Below, one piece after another: positions 41,721 through 51,157 of a DNA stretch of 64,000 bases. Made by a program: the position numbers and the translations under genes. This stretch comes from Bacteroidota bacterium (GTDB lineage Bacteria; Bacteroidota; Ignavibacteria; Ignavibacteriales; Ignavibacteriaceae). Below the pieces are notes generated by a model. The model had not been told where the DNA came from. It did not search any database and saw only the letters and a list, made by a program, of their open reading frames with translations. Location of the stretch: contig JAKAGV010000021.1 of assembly GCA_021815405.1 (NCBI GenBank), forward strand, positions 1-64,000, read 5' to 3'. Numbering within the stretch: the first letter of the stretch is position 1; every line of letters begins with the position of its first letter.

Positions 41721-43721
41721 CTATTTAACCAAAATCATTTTTTTCAAATCGGAAAATCTCCCGGCGGTTATTCTATAGAAATAAACTCCTGACGATAAAC
41801 GTAAACCATCGAAGTCAATTGAATATTCACCTGCATTCTTTGTTTCATTTACTAGAGAAGCAATCTCTTTCCCTAAAATGTTAAACACTTTTACGGTTAC
41901 GAAGCTTCTTGAAGGAATTGAATATTTTATTACAGTCACCGGATTAAACGGATTTGGATAATTTTGATTTAAATGAAAAGTAAATTCTTTTTTGTCATCA
42001 GCAGCGGCATCAGTTGTGCTTGAGAATAAAAGATAATTTAAATTAAAACCACCTGAAAGAAACTGAACCATCATCGAATGTTTACCTGATTGCATTTGAA
42101 TATTAGACAGAGTGAGTGTCTGCCAGTTTTGCCAGCCTCCGGAAACAGGAATATCAATCGATGGAGTAATAATATTTCCATCGAGCTTTATTATAAATTT
42201 TCCACCTGTTTGATTTGATGCATAGCGAACATCAACATTGTAGTTTCCGGTTTGCGCAACATTGACCGTAAACTTCAACCATTCACCTGTATTTATCCAG
42301 CCTACATCGTAACCGTTTGTCGGCAGATCGCTGCACGGCTCAATATCCACACCGTCGTTACGATAGCTTCCGCCGGAATTCCATGAGGTTTGAGATCCGC
42401 CATTGTTTTCATAGTCGAAGTCGCTGTAAGCATAAGAATATTTTCCCAGATCATAATTATCCAAATAAACTATACCGGGAATATTATTGTCGGCAAACGG
42501 TAATAGAGAATTATCATAAGGTTGACGCATCATAGCATCGATCATATCATTCTGAAATATGCAATTTTCAAATTTTAAATTATCCGCCATTCTAAGCAGA
42601 GCATTAGTAGCAAATTGTACTGAAGGTTTAGAGCCGCTGCCTTCCCAATAATTAAGTAGCTGTTGATAGTCACTTGTAATTGGCACATTTAAAGGTGCAT
42701 TTGTAGTCCCGAATTTTTTCAAAGTCCACCATGACCAGCCAATGTCATATTGATCCATTAAATTAATACATTCGGTAAACCATGTATTTGAATTTTCTCC
42801 AGTCTCTCCTAGCCACAACGGAACATTTGTATTTGCTCTTAGATTCAAATAACTCTGAATAGAATTATAATCATTTGAGTTCCAATATTTATGAAAACTG
42901 TAAGCCATCTTTTTATCCCAAGGAGGAGTTAAGCCGCTAAAATCAGTAGCGTACTGATTCCCTTCTATAAAAAGAATGTGTGAAGTGTCAATTGAACGGA
43001 TTGCATTTGTTATTCTTATAAATAAATTTCTTAGAGGCGCATTGTTAGATCCCGAACCGAAGTCCCATCTAGTTTCATTTAATAAATCATAACCCGCTAC
43101 GGTCGGATTATCTTTATAACGTTCGGCAATCGTTCTCCAAATCTCAACAGTTCTTGTTTGTTTTGATGTATCCTGCCAAAGTGATGGAACTGTTGGATCA
43201 TAATCTGAAATTGTCTGATCGCTTTCGCCGCCGGGTGCACAGTGCATATCGAGTATAACATAAATATTATACTTAGTACACCAAGAAATTAAGCTGTCAA
43301 AAATTGCCCAACCGCTTTGAAGATAAACGCCGGGAGAATCCGGTGGAGTTAAAATATTATAATGAAACGGCAGCCTTACCAAATTAAATCCCCAGTTGGA
43401 AAGTGCTTTTATATCGCTTTCAGTAACAAAATTTTTTCTAAATGTATTGTAAAAAGTATTTGTATTATCTACTCCAATTAAGTCTTGAATTTTCTTTTTA
43501 ATTTGCGACGGTGAATTCGCAAAGCTCGACATGTGAAACATATAACCTTCGGGTTCAAGCCAGCCGCCTAATCCCATTCCTTTGAAGTGAATTTCCTGTC
43601 CGTTTTGATCAACTATCTTTGTCCCGCTTACGGTTAAAAAGTTTTGAGAGAAGTTTAATTGAAATGCCGAAGCTAAAAATATTGTTAAAGCTAAAATGAA
43701 ATAAGTAAAATTGTGCTTCAT
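41721..43721 (-). CDS. GH5 glucanase with CBM6 and T9SS domain
   Basis: 666 aa from the ATG at 43721 (MKHNFTYFILAL), which has a GGGAA ribosome site; the GTG at 43745 is less likely. Signal peptide ends about FSQN. The GH5 catalytic domain is at about 30-390, with acid/base E216 (DLLNETRWD) and nucleophile E306 (LWLGETGEN). A CBM6-like module lies at about 420-560 (FDYENNGGSQTSW, NTGEWLKFTVNVAQTGNY). A type A T9SS tail (NYPNPFNPVTVIKY to KKMILVK) ends the protein. It is a secreted endo- or exo-acting beta-glucanase. It is clearly paralogous to the simpler GH5 at 51158 (shared GLGGWLEPEGYMF-type motif and catalytic segments). It follows the sigma-54 activator gene by about 50 bp. Confidence 0.93.
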   Translation of the reverse strand: MKHNFTYFILALTIFLASAFQLNFSQNFLTVSGTKIVDQNGQEIHFKGMGLGGWLEPEGYMFHMSSFANSPSQIKKKIQDLIGVDNTNTFYNTFRKNFVTESDIKALSNWGFNLVRLPFHYNILTPPDSPGVYLQSGWAIFDSLISWCTKYNIYVILDMHCAPGGESDQTISDYDPTVPSLWQDTSKQTRTVEIWRTIAERYKDNPTVAGYDLLNETRWDFGSGSNNAPLRNLFIRITNAIRSIDTSHILFIEGNQYATDFSGLTPPWDKKMAYSFHKYWNSNDYNSIQSYLNLRANTNVPLWLGETGENSNTWFTECINLMDQYDIGWSWWTLKKFGTTNAPLNVPITSDYQQLLNYWEGSGSKPSVQFATNALLRMADNLKFENCIFQNDMIDAMMRQPYDNSLLPFADNNIPGIVYLDNYDLGKYSYAYSDFDYENNGGSQTSWNSGGSYRNDGVDIEPCSDLPTNGYDVGWINTGEWLKFTVNVAQTGNYNVDVRYASNQTGGKFIIKLDGNIITPSIDIPVSGGWQNWQTLTLSNIQMQSGKHSMMVQFLSGGFNLNYLLFSSTTDAAADDKKEFTFHLNQNYPNPFNPVTVIKYSIPSRSFVTVKVFNILGKEIASLVNETKNAGEYSIDFDGLRLSSGVYFYRITAGRFSDLKKMILVK

Positions 43722-43772
43722 AAAATTCCCTATATAATCAGACACAATTTTTTAACAACAATCAAGCCAGAA

Positions 43773-45224
43773 TTATTTAAGTCCAAGTTCTTTAGCCATG
43801 CGATGGTAATTTGATGGAGCTAATCCGAGCTTTTTAGCAGCTTCCGTATCGGAATCGGAATTCTTACGCATAAAAACAAAATATTTTTCCCTTAGCATCT
43901 TTTCCATTTGAGAAAGAGGCAGTTCATTATTTTTGAAGAATGATTCGAACTCATCGGAAAATTCGTTTTCATAAGAAAATACTCCAAGAGCTCTTAAAAC
44001 ATTTTGTTCGTCAATAACAGAATTATCTACAAACAACATTCTCTGAACAACATTTTTTAGTTCTCTGACATTTCCATTCCAGCTGTAGTTTATCAAAATG
44101 TCGAGAGCTTTGGAATTTATTGTAGGTTTATCCTTTCCCATATTTTGACTGTAAAAAGTTAGAAAGTGATCGATTAATATTGGAATATCTGTCTTCCTTT
44201 CCTTTAAGTCGGGCACTTTTATGTAAATAACGTTTAAGCGGTAATATAAATCTTCCCGGAATCTTTTTGCTTTAACTTCTTCTTCAATGTTTCTATTTGT
44301 CGCGGCAATTATTCTAACGTTAACTTTTACTTTATCCGTTCTTCCTATTTTTTCAAGTTCGCCTTCCTGAATTACTCGTAGCAGCTTAACTTGTGCAGAA
44401 AGAGGAAGTTCGGTTATTTCATCAAGGAATACTGTTCCGTTGTGTGCAATTTCAAATAATCCCGGCTTACGTTTGTCTGCGCCTGTAAAAGAGCCCTTTT
44501 CATAACCAAACAACTCACTCTCAATCAGTTCTTGTGGAAGACTGCCGCAGTTGATTGTTATAAAGTTTTCAAATTTCCTGCTGCTATTGTAATGGATATT
44601 GTATGCAACAAGTTCTTTACCAGTACCTGAAGCGCCGCTTATTAAAATATTAACATCGCTTTGCGAGTATTTCGAAATTTCCTGTTTTAAATACTGAATA
44701 GATTGTGAATCTCCGATAATTTTTTTCTGGATTAAAATATCCTCTATATTTTTAATCAATTTTTGGTTTGATTTGTTCCAAGCTTTTTCAATCCTTGATT
44801 TTTCATTAGCATTTAAAATACTCAGTACAAAATCCGTCGGCTGGTATATATAATCTTCAATGTCTCCGGGATATTTTGTGCAATACCAGAATGCGCCTGC
44901 CTTCAATAAGCGATGAGCGAAATTGTAATCAGTTATATTGATAGTCATCTTAGTAATAACGATAATTTGAACAGATGGTTCAATTTCTTTAATTGCCTGA
45001 ATTAATTTCTCACCCATCAATCCGCCGGAAAGATTGAAATCCATAATTACAACATCGAAGAATGATTGCTTTTGTTTTATCATCTCCAACGCATCATTAC
45101 CATCTGAGACAACATCAACAATTTTAATTCTATCTGCAAAAGGTTCTAGAGTTTTTCTTACTCTGATCACGTCAAATTCTTCATCTTCAACTAACAAGAT
45201 ATTGATATCGTTTCCCGTAGACAT
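43773..45224 (-). CDS. Sigma-54-dependent response regulator (NtrC family)
   Basis: 483 aa. Receiver domain 6-125 with D62 (VVIMDFNLS). AAA+ domain at about 165-400 with Walker A GASGTGKE, the sigma-54 contact loop GSFTGA (GAFTGA variant), Walker B TVFLDEI, and the arginine-finger region [12 protein letters not shown] Fis-type helix-turn-helix lies at the C-terminus ([20 protein letters not shown]). It should bind an upstream palindrome and remodel sigma-54 polymerase at -24/-12 promoters. It is the third gene of the solute-binding protein/kinase/regulator set and directly precedes the GH5-CBM6 gene. This strongly suggests control of the glucan genes. Confidence 0.94.
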   Translation of the reverse strand: MSTGNDINILLVEDEEFDVIRVRKTLEPFADRIKIVDVVSDGNDALEMIKQKQSFFDVVIMDFNLSGGLMGEKLIQAIKEIEPSVQIIVITKMTINITDYNFAHRLLKAGAFWYCTKYPGDIEDYIYQPTDFVLSILNANEKSRIEKAWNKSNQKLIKNIEDILIQKKIIGDSQSIQYLKQEISKYSQSDVNILISGASGTGKELVAYNIHYNSSRKFENFITINCGSLPQELIESELFGYEKGSFTGADKRKPGLFEIAHNGTVFLDEITELPLSAQVKLLRVIQEGELEKIGRTDKVKVNVRIIAATNRNIEEEVKAKRFREDLYYRLNVIYIKVPDLKERKTDIPILIDHFLTFYSQNMGKDKPTINSKALDILINYSWNGNVRELKNVVQRMLFVDNSVIDEQNVLRALGVFSYENEFSDEFESFFKNNELPLSQMEKMLREKYFVFMRKNSDSDTEAAKKLGLAPSNYHRMAKELGLK

Positions 45225-45319
45225 TTACTTCCTTTTTTTCAATTTATATTTCCTATTCTAAATTCAAGCCGGAAAAATATTTTTATTTTACTATTAAATC
45301 CAAATTCCAGAATATTTTT

Positions 45320-46798
45320 TTACGTTTTAATTGAAATTGTAAATTCGCAGCCTCCACCTTCAAGATTTACTGCGTTAATTTCCCAGCCGCATTTTTTCGT
45401 CATTTCATAGGCAATATAACAACCATATCCAACATTTTGAATCTGTGAATCTTTAGTCGAAACATTCTCGCCGAAAATTAATTTTACACCTCTTTCATCA
45501 GGCTCAAGCAATTGCGGTGAAATCCCTTTACCGTTATCAGCAATAGATATTTCAATCTTCTTTTCCTTTATATCATATTCTGTTTTTATTTTGATCTTAA
45601 GATCATTCATGCTGCCATGATCTATACTGTTCTGAATCAACGGCTCTATTATTTCCCAAATGACAAACTCATTTACATTCAATACCGGCAAGCCCTTTCC
45701 TTCTTCAAAAGATATTGAGAACGTGCCGCTCTTTTTTGAGCTGCGCAGAAAAATATGATTTATAAGGAATGTAATAACTTCATTCAGATCAGTCCGGAAA
45801 ATTTGATTTCGTATTGTCTGCACAGGCGGTTCGAACCATTTCATGTCATAAATTATTCTCGAGATAAAATTTGCGTACTTTGAGACGCGGTATTTTATCT
45901 CATTTATATTGAAAGGTGAAAGCACAGCCAAGTCACCTTTTATAAATCCCATAATTTTCTCTGCTTTATGGTGAGTATGATAAATGCGCTTTGTAAAAAT
46001 CATTTCCTTTTCGTAATTGAACTGCTTCTTCAAATTATCCTCATGCTCAATCAAGAATAAGCGCTGCGTTTCGTCCCTTTCCTTTACCGTGTAAGAAGAG
46101 ATGAAGTACATTGACAGTAGACCAAGCGATATTAGAGATAAATATAAAATTGAGGTCTCATCATAGTTAGAAATTATTTTACTTGAAATGAATGAAAAGT
46201 CAGGTGTATTTTTCATGTAAACTGCACCAATATATTCACCTCGTAGCACAAGAGGAACGAAAGTATTAAAAGTATTCGAGCCGGTAATGATACTTTTAAT
46301 TTGTTCTTTAGAAACTAAAAACTCATGGACACTTTTATATAGCGAAACCGCCTGGCTGTGAGTAGAATTCAAACTGAGGTTTGCTGTGGAATCAAGATAA
46401 AGCGCCTGGTATAAATCTTTCCCGTCGTCAATTGCATATACTTTATCTCCCTGTTTAATTAGGATGCACATCTCTTCAATATTATGCTGCAGAACTTCCT
46501 GGCTGAAGAGAATATCAAAAGCCTTAATTATCTTATTAGCTTCATCTTCATTAATATCTTTCTTTCGATTAATTGTTTCCAGCAGAAGCTCAAACGTTGT
46601 TGTTGAAAGATTTGCCAGTCTCTCGGCTGAGTCCTTCTGGTACCAGCTTTGGGTGCTGTCGAAAAAAGATCGCATTGAAGATTTATTAATGAAAGAAACT
46701 ATAACCTGGAAAGAGAAAAGGACAATAAATATTACTGTCAAGTGCTTAAACTGGAAATGATATTCCTTAAGCTTTTCAAAAATTTTTTTCTCGCTCAT
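45320..46798 (-). CDS. Membrane histidine kinase with atypical His box
   Basis: 492 aa. TM1 is at about 19-37, an extracytoplasmic domain at about 40-215 and TM2 at about 218-238. A helical region follows with candidate phospho-acceptor histidines in IYHTHHKAEKIMGF (not the usual HELRTPL). A HATPase_c domain is at about 375-492 (N-box PLIQNSIDHGS, SIADNGKGIS, GYGCYIAYEM). The His box is unlike classical HisKA, so this may be a divergent kinase group. It lies 10 bp from the solute-binding protein gene upstream and 95 bp from the regulator gene downstream. The periplasmic domain would be the docking site for the anchored binding protein. Confidence 0.88.
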   Translation of the reverse strand: MSEKKIFEKLKEYHFQFKHLTVIFIVLFSFQVIVSFINKSSMRSFFDSTQSWYQKDSAERLANLSTTTFELLLETINRKKDINEDEANKIIKAFDILFSQEVLQHNIEEMCILIKQGDKVYAIDDGKDLYQALYLDSTANLSLNSTHSQAVSLYKSVHEFLVSKEQIKSIITGSNTFNTFVPLVLRGEYIGAVYMKNTPDFSFISSKIISNYDETSILYLSLISLGLLSMYFISSYTVKERDETQRLFLIEHEDNLKKQFNYEKEMIFTKRIYHTHHKAEKIMGFIKGDLAVLSPFNINEIKYRVSKYANFISRIIYDMKWFEPPVQTIRNQIFRTDLNEVITFLINHIFLRSSKKSGTFSISFEEGKGLPVLNVNEFVIWEIIEPLIQNSIDHGSMNDLKIKIKTEYDIKEKKIEISIADNGKGISPQLLEPDERGVKLIFGENVSTKDSQIQNVGYGCYIAYEMTKKCGWEINAVNLEGGGCEFTISIKT

Positions 46799-46808
46799 GG
46801 CTTAAACT

Positions 46809-48119
46809 TTATTTTAATAAAATATTTTTTGAATTCAATTTATCATATGCCCTGTAAAGTGCATCGCGAGGAGTAATATCGCTCTTCAACGATAAGTTAA
46901 TATAGTAAGACAAAATATCCGAGACTTTGGTATAATGTTCTGAAAAAGGTCGATAGATTCCGTTCTTCAGCAGTTTCGAATAAAACTTCAAATTGGGATG
47001 TTTTTGTACATATGCAGAATCGTCGAATAATTCATTGTTGGTAGGAATAAAGCCACCACCTTCGAACAGAATTTTTTGTGCCTCTTTACTAGTCAAGAAT
47101 TTTACAAACTTAACCGCTGCTGGTATTTTAGTTGAAAATCTTGAAATCATCAGGTCCCACCCGCCAAATACCGATGCCGGTTTAGAACCCTCTAGATGCG
47201 GCGTTGGGACTGCTTCAACATCATCTTTCAGATTAAAATATTTCTTACCTACAGCATTATTTTTAAACAGTCCTGTCCATCCACGGACGAAGACAGAATT
47301 ATCTTGAAAGAAGTATTTGTAAGAATCATCTTCTTTAAACCTTAAAACTTCCTGCGGCGATATTTTATCTTTTTTAAATAGGTCATCCAAGTATTGCAAC
47401 GCCTCAATTGCTTTCGGAGATTTGAAAAGCAATGAATCATCTTCCATAAATTTACCGCCCATATTCGCTAGTATCTCAATATATGAACAGATTAGTCCTT
47501 CGTAGTCATCTGCCTGGAAAACATAGAGAGGATTATTTTTTATTTTCTTATTAAGATTAATAAGTTGCTGCCAGGTTATGGAGTTACTCAGTTCATTCTC
47601 TATTGCCTTAGCATCGCTAAGTTTATCAATAATGTCCTTCCGGTAATACATTAAGGCAACATCTATGTAGAGCGGAACTGCAACTAATGTATCGTTATAA
47701 TAGCAAGTCTTTAATGCATAGCTCAACAGCGAATCTTTCTCAGGCTTAGAAAAATATTCTTCCAATGGGATTGCCCATCTAGCAAACCTCGGAACCCAAA
47801 TTTGATCAACTGAAAAGACATCAATCCTGTCGCTTTTACTTCTAAAATATCGTGCAAGCAGTTCTTTCCTGTCGTTAGTACTGAATTTGCTGAATGGAAG
47901 ATCGATTGGAACTACTTCGATTTGCCCCTTATACTTCTCATTAAAAAGACCAATCAATTTTCTGTGTGCCGATGAAATATTATCAGCAAAATATATTTTA
48001 ATCGGCTTTCCTATACTTCTATCGGAAATATTATAGGAAGGAAATATGTAAATGATAAGCATAAATATTGTAACCAGAATAATGCTGATCACTACATAAA
48101 ACATCTTAGAAAATTTCAT
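46809..48119 (-). CDS. Membrane-anchored sugar solute-binding protein (sensor partner)
   Basis: 436 aa. An N-terminal hydrophobic helix (about 7-27, no lipobox) is followed by a family 1 extracellular solute-binding fold (KIYFADNISSAHRKLIGLFN, VDQIWVPRFARW, VPLYIDVALMYYRKD, GGWDLMISRFSTK). These proteins normally deliver sugars to ABC permeases, but no permease or ATPase gene is adjacent. Instead the kinase gene follows after 10 bp. It is therefore more likely a ligand-binding co-sensor for that kinase, similar in principle to LuxP-LuxQ or XylFII-LytS. The ligand is presumably a beta-gluco-oligosaccharide, inferred from neighbours only. Confidence 0.85.
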   Translation of the reverse strand: MKFSKMFYVVISIILVTIFMLIIYIFPSYNISDRSIGKPIKIYFADNISSAHRKLIGLFNEKYKGQIEVVPIDLPFSKFSTNDRKELLARYFRSKSDRIDVFSVDQIWVPRFARWAIPLEEYFSKPEKDSLLSYALKTCYYNDTLVAVPLYIDVALMYYRKDIIDKLSDAKAIENELSNSITWQQLINLNKKIKNNPLYVFQADDYEGLICSYIEILANMGGKFMEDDSLLFKSPKAIEALQYLDDLFKKDKISPQEVLRFKEDDSYKYFFQDNSVFVRGWTGLFKNNAVGKKYFNLKDDVEAVPTPHLEGSKPASVFGGWDLMISRFSTKIPAAVKFVKFLTSKEAQKILFEGGGFIPTNNELFDDSAYVQKHPNLKFYSKLLKNGIYRPFSEHYTKVSDILSYYINLSLKSDITPRDALYRAYDKLNSKNILLK

Positions 48120-48239
48120 ACGCTGCCCGTTTAATATTTATCAATTTAATAAACACCATTTATTAAAATAATAAAATATTTTGAATTCCAATTAAAAAAT
48201 TTGGTAAATATTCTAATTTAAGCATGTATTAGGCACTCA

Positions 48240-48256
48240 TTTTTAGCCGCTAAAAA
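48240..48256. promoter_or_regulatory. Palindrome upstream of the GH3 operon (candidate activator site)
   Basis: TTTTTAGCCGCTAAAAA is a near-perfect dyad (TTTTAGC and GCTAAAA around one base). Its centre is about 78 bp upstream of the predicted sigma-54 start site, a suitable distance for an NtrC-type enhancer site. It lies in the divergent gap between the sensing module and the plus-strand glycoside hydrolase run. Confidence 0.4.
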
Positions 48257-48300
48257 TAATATCTAGTAGAATATCATTATTATTCGAGCAATCCTTTTAA

Positions 48301-48315
48301 GGGCACAATAATTGT
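48301..48315 (+). promoter_or_regulatory. Sigma-54-like -24/-12 promoter before the GH operon
   Basis: GGGCACAATAATTGT matches TGGCACNNNNNTTGC in all but the first and last positions, with exact spacing. Predicted start about 48327, 57 nt before the GH3 ATG at 48384. A sigma-54 activator is encoded nearby on the other side of this divergent gap. Confidence 0.5.
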
Positions 48316-48383
48316 CCTTCTAAAGAAATCTTTAGCTTAATCTTATAGACGATTTTTTTACAAAAACTGACATAACATTTCTA

Positions 48384-50186
48384 ATGAAAACAAGAATTCT
48401 ACTATTCATAATTATCACTGCACTTCTTACTTTAAATTGCAGCAAACAGAATACCCAAACTTCAGCCAGCAATAATCCTTCAATCGATCAAAAGGTAGAA
48501 ACAATATTAAGTCAAATGACACTGCAAGAAAAAGCAGGTCAAATGACTCAAGTTGACAGATCTGCAATTCAAAATATTGAGGATATAAAGAATTATTATC
48601 TGGGCTCATTATTAAGCGGCGGAGGATCAGCGCCGAATGATAATTCACCAGCCGGTTGGGCTGATATGTACGATAATTTCCAAAGCGAAGCTTTAAAGAC
48701 TAGATTGAAAATTCCTTTGATATACGGGATAGATGCCATTCATGGCAATAACAATGTTAAAGGAGCTGTAATCTTTCCACATAATATAGGAATGGGCTGC
48801 ACATGGGATCCGGCTCTTGTTAAAAAAGCAGCTCAAGTTACTGCAGAAGAGGTTGCCGGAACGGGAATAAATTGGACTTTTTCTCCTTGTATTGCTGTAG
48901 CAAGAGATATAAGATGGGGAAGGACTTATGAAAGTTTCGGTGAGACTCCTGAAATACAACAGATGATGGCACAGGCTGAAGTTGAAGGTTATCAGGGAAC
49001 TGATCTTGCTGCTTCAGGATCCATACTTGCATGTGCAAAACATTTCCTGGGAGATGGAGGAACAACCGGCGGCATAGATCAAGGAAATACGCAATGCGAT
49101 GAAGCAACTCTAAGAGCAATTCATCTTCCCGGTTATATTTCAGCTATTAAATCTGGAGTTGGCTCTATTATGGTCTCCTACAGCAGTTGGAACGGATTAA
49201 AAATGAGTACCAATAAATATCTCCTAACAGATGTACTTAAAAATGAATTAGGTTTTAAAGGCTTTCTTGTTTCTGATTGGGGAGCACTTTATCAATTGCC
49301 GGGAGATTTTAAAACTCAGATTGCATCCGCTGTGAATGCAGGTATAGATATGGTAATGGTCCCAACAGACTATAAGGGATTCATTTCAGCTCTAATCAGC
49401 GATGTTAATAGTGGAGCTATTTCAATGGATAGAATAAATAATGCTGTAAAAAGAATTCTAACAATTAAAATGGAAATGGGATTGTTTGAACATCCTTTTT
49501 CGAACAGGTCTTTTACAGCTCAAGTCGGTTCTTCTTCACATCGTGAAATTGCAAGAGAATGCGTAAGGGAATCTTTAGTCCTGCTGAGAAATGACAATAA
49601 TATTCTGCCTCTTAAAAAAAATTTATCAAAGATTTTTGTTGCGGGAAAAAATGCAGATGATATTGGCAACCAATGCGGTGGATGGACAATTTCATGGCAG
49701 GGCAGCAGCGGTAACACAACTACCGGGACCACAATACTTCAAGCAATAAAAAATGCTGTCTCCTCTTCAACTCAAGTTACATATTCTGAAGATGGCAATG
49801 GTGCATCTGGATCAGATGCAGCAGTTGTGGTAATAGGCGAAATACCTTATGCAGAAGGCAAAGGTGATAGGACTGATCTTTCAATTTCAAATGAAGATTA
49901 TCAGACTCTGTTAAACGTTAAAAAAGCAAATATCCCAACAGTAGTAATTTTAATATCCGGGAGACCTATGATACTTGATAAGATATTAAATTTATCTGAC
50001 GCAATAATAGCTGCATGGCTTCCGGGTACTGAAGGTGAAGGAATATCAGATGTCATTTTTGGAGATTATAAGCCAACAGGCAAATTAACTCACTCTTGGC
50101 CAAGAAGCATGAGCCAAGTCCCGATAAATTATGGTGATCAGAATTATGATCCTTTATTCCCATTTAAATTTGGATTAACATATTAA
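48384..50186 (+). CDS. GH3 beta-glucosidase lipoprotein
   Basis: 600 aa. Lipoprotein signal with lipobox LTLNC (C19). GH3 barrel at about 35-370 with KH and the nucleophile D298 (GFLVSDWGALY). GH3 C-terminal domain at about 395-600. There is no FnIII or T9SS extension, so it is shorter than the two other GH3s here. Probably anchored in the outer membrane or periplasm, acting on laminari- or cello-oligosaccharides. First gene of the plus-strand run, 10 bp before the GH16 gene. No clear Shine-Dalgarno is visible before the ATG. Confidence 0.93.
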   Translation: MKTRILLFIIITALLTLNCSKQNTQTSASNNPSIDQKVETILSQMTLQEKAGQMTQVDRSAIQNIEDIKNYYLGSLLSGGGSAPNDNSPAGWADMYDNFQSEALKTRLKIPLIYGIDAIHGNNNVKGAVIFPHNIGMGCTWDPALVKKAAQVTAEEVAGTGINWTFSPCIAVARDIRWGRTYESFGETPEIQQMMAQAEVEGYQGTDLAASGSILACAKHFLGDGGTTGGIDQGNTQCDEATLRAIHLPGYISAIKSGVGSIMVSYSSWNGLKMSTNKYLLTDVLKNELGFKGFLVSDWGALYQLPGDFKTQIASAVNAGIDMVMVPTDYKGFISALISDVNSGAISMDRINNAVKRILTIKMEMGLFEHPFSNRSFTAQVGSSSHREIARECVRESLVLLRNDNNILPLKKNLSKIFVAGKNADDIGNQCGGWTISWQGSSGNTTTGTTILQAIKNAVSSSTQVTYSEDGNGASGSDAAVVVIGEIPYAEGKGDRTDLSISNEDYQTLLNVKKANIPTVVILISGRPMILDKILNLSDAIIAAWLPGTEGEGISDVIFGDYKPTGKLTHSWPRSMSQVPINYGDQNYDPLFPFKFGLTY

Positions 50187-50196
50187 AAGGATTGTA

Positions 50197-51018
50197 ATGA
50201 AAAAGAATATTTTAGTACTGAGTATTATTTTCTTCACTATGGTTATTATCGGCTGTAAGAAAAATGACAATATTACAAATCCTGATTCATCCAATACAAA
50301 AGATAATATCATCCCTCCTCCCGGATATAAATTAGTCTGGCATGATGAATTTAATTCCTCGGTTCTTGATACATCAAAATGGAATTATGAAGTTAACGGC
50401 GGCGGCGGCGGAAACAATGAGCTTCAATATTATACAAATTCATCAAAGAATTGCTTTATTCAAGATAGCTGTCTTGTTATTCAAGCTTTAAAAGAAAGCT
50501 ATATGGGCAAAGATTATACTTCTGCAAGATTGAATTCGAATGAAAAAGGAGATTGGACATACGGAAGGTTTGAAGTACGTGCAAAGCTGCCTTATGGACA
50601 AGGACTATGGCCTGCGATATGGATGCTTCCTACTGATTGGGTTTACGGAGGATGGCCTGCCAGCGGGGAAATAGATATTATGGAAGAGCTGGGGCAGCAA
50701 GCTAACAAAGTTTATGGCACTATTCATTACGGAGATCCGCATCAGCAGCAAGGCGGCAATTATATTTTACCCAGCGGTTATTTTCTTAGCAACTTTCATG
50801 TCTTTGCATGCGAATGGGATTCGACAAGCATTAGCTTCTTCGTTGATTCGGCTAAATACTTTACTGTAAAAATTTCAAAGCCTTTCGATCAAAGATTTCA
50901 TTTTATACTTAATGTTGCCGTCGGCGGCAATTGGCCCGGCAGCCCCGATTACAGAACTTCGTTCCCACAACAAATGGTAATTGATTATGTACGTGTTTTT
51001 CAAAAAATATCTAACTAA
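50197..51018 (+). CDS. GH16 endo-beta-glucanase lipoprotein (laminarinase type)
   Basis: 273 aa, lipobox MVIIGC (C20). A single GH16 domain at about 42-270 (WHDEFNSSVLDTSKWNYEV). Catalytic E158-x-D160-x-x-E163 in GEIDIMEELG; the uninterrupted ExDxxE with the preceding WPASG is typical of beta-1,3(4)-glucanases. The terminal VDYVRVFQ strand is complete. It lies 10 bp after the GH3 gene with AAAGG as ribosome site, so the two are one unit. It would cut beta-glucan at the cell surface. Confidence 0.94.
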   Translation: MKKNILVLSIIFFTMVIIGCKKNDNITNPDSSNTKDNIIPPPGYKLVWHDEFNSSVLDTSKWNYEVNGGGGGNNELQYYTNSSKNCFIQDSCLVIQALKESYMGKDYTSARLNSNEKGDWTYGRFEVRAKLPYGQGLWPAIWMLPTDWVYGGWPASGEIDIMEELGQQANKVYGTIHYGDPHQQQGGNYILPSGYFLSNFHVFACEWDSTSISFFVDSAKYFTVKISKPFDQRFHFILNVAVGGNWPGSPDYRTSFPQQMVIDYVRVFQKISN

Positions 51019-51034
51019 TTACGAATACACTTCG

Positions 51035-51124
51035 GTGCAGAAGATAAAAATAGTCTTCGAACTCATTGCAATAAGCTTTCTTTCATTATCTCTCATTATT
51101 GTACTGCTGCTGGAACTTATTTAA
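51035..51124 (+). CDS. Possible 29-aa single-pass membrane peptide
   Basis: GTG-initiated frame in the 139-bp gap between GH16 and GH5. It translates to a charged start (QKIKIVFE) followed by a hydrophobic helix ISFLSLSLIIVLLLELI, then TAA. The pattern is that of a small membrane protein, but there is no good ribosome site and no recognised family, so it may be chance. Confidence 0.25.
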   Translation: MQKIKIVFELIAISFLSLSLIIVLLLELI

Positions 51125-51157
51125 TTTTCTCTTAATGTATTTTTTTATGGAAAGTAT

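Noticed and set aside
48427-49732. Minus-strand frames opposite the GH3 at 48384
   Set aside because: Shadows of a gene with intact GH3 catalytic motifs; no start signals.
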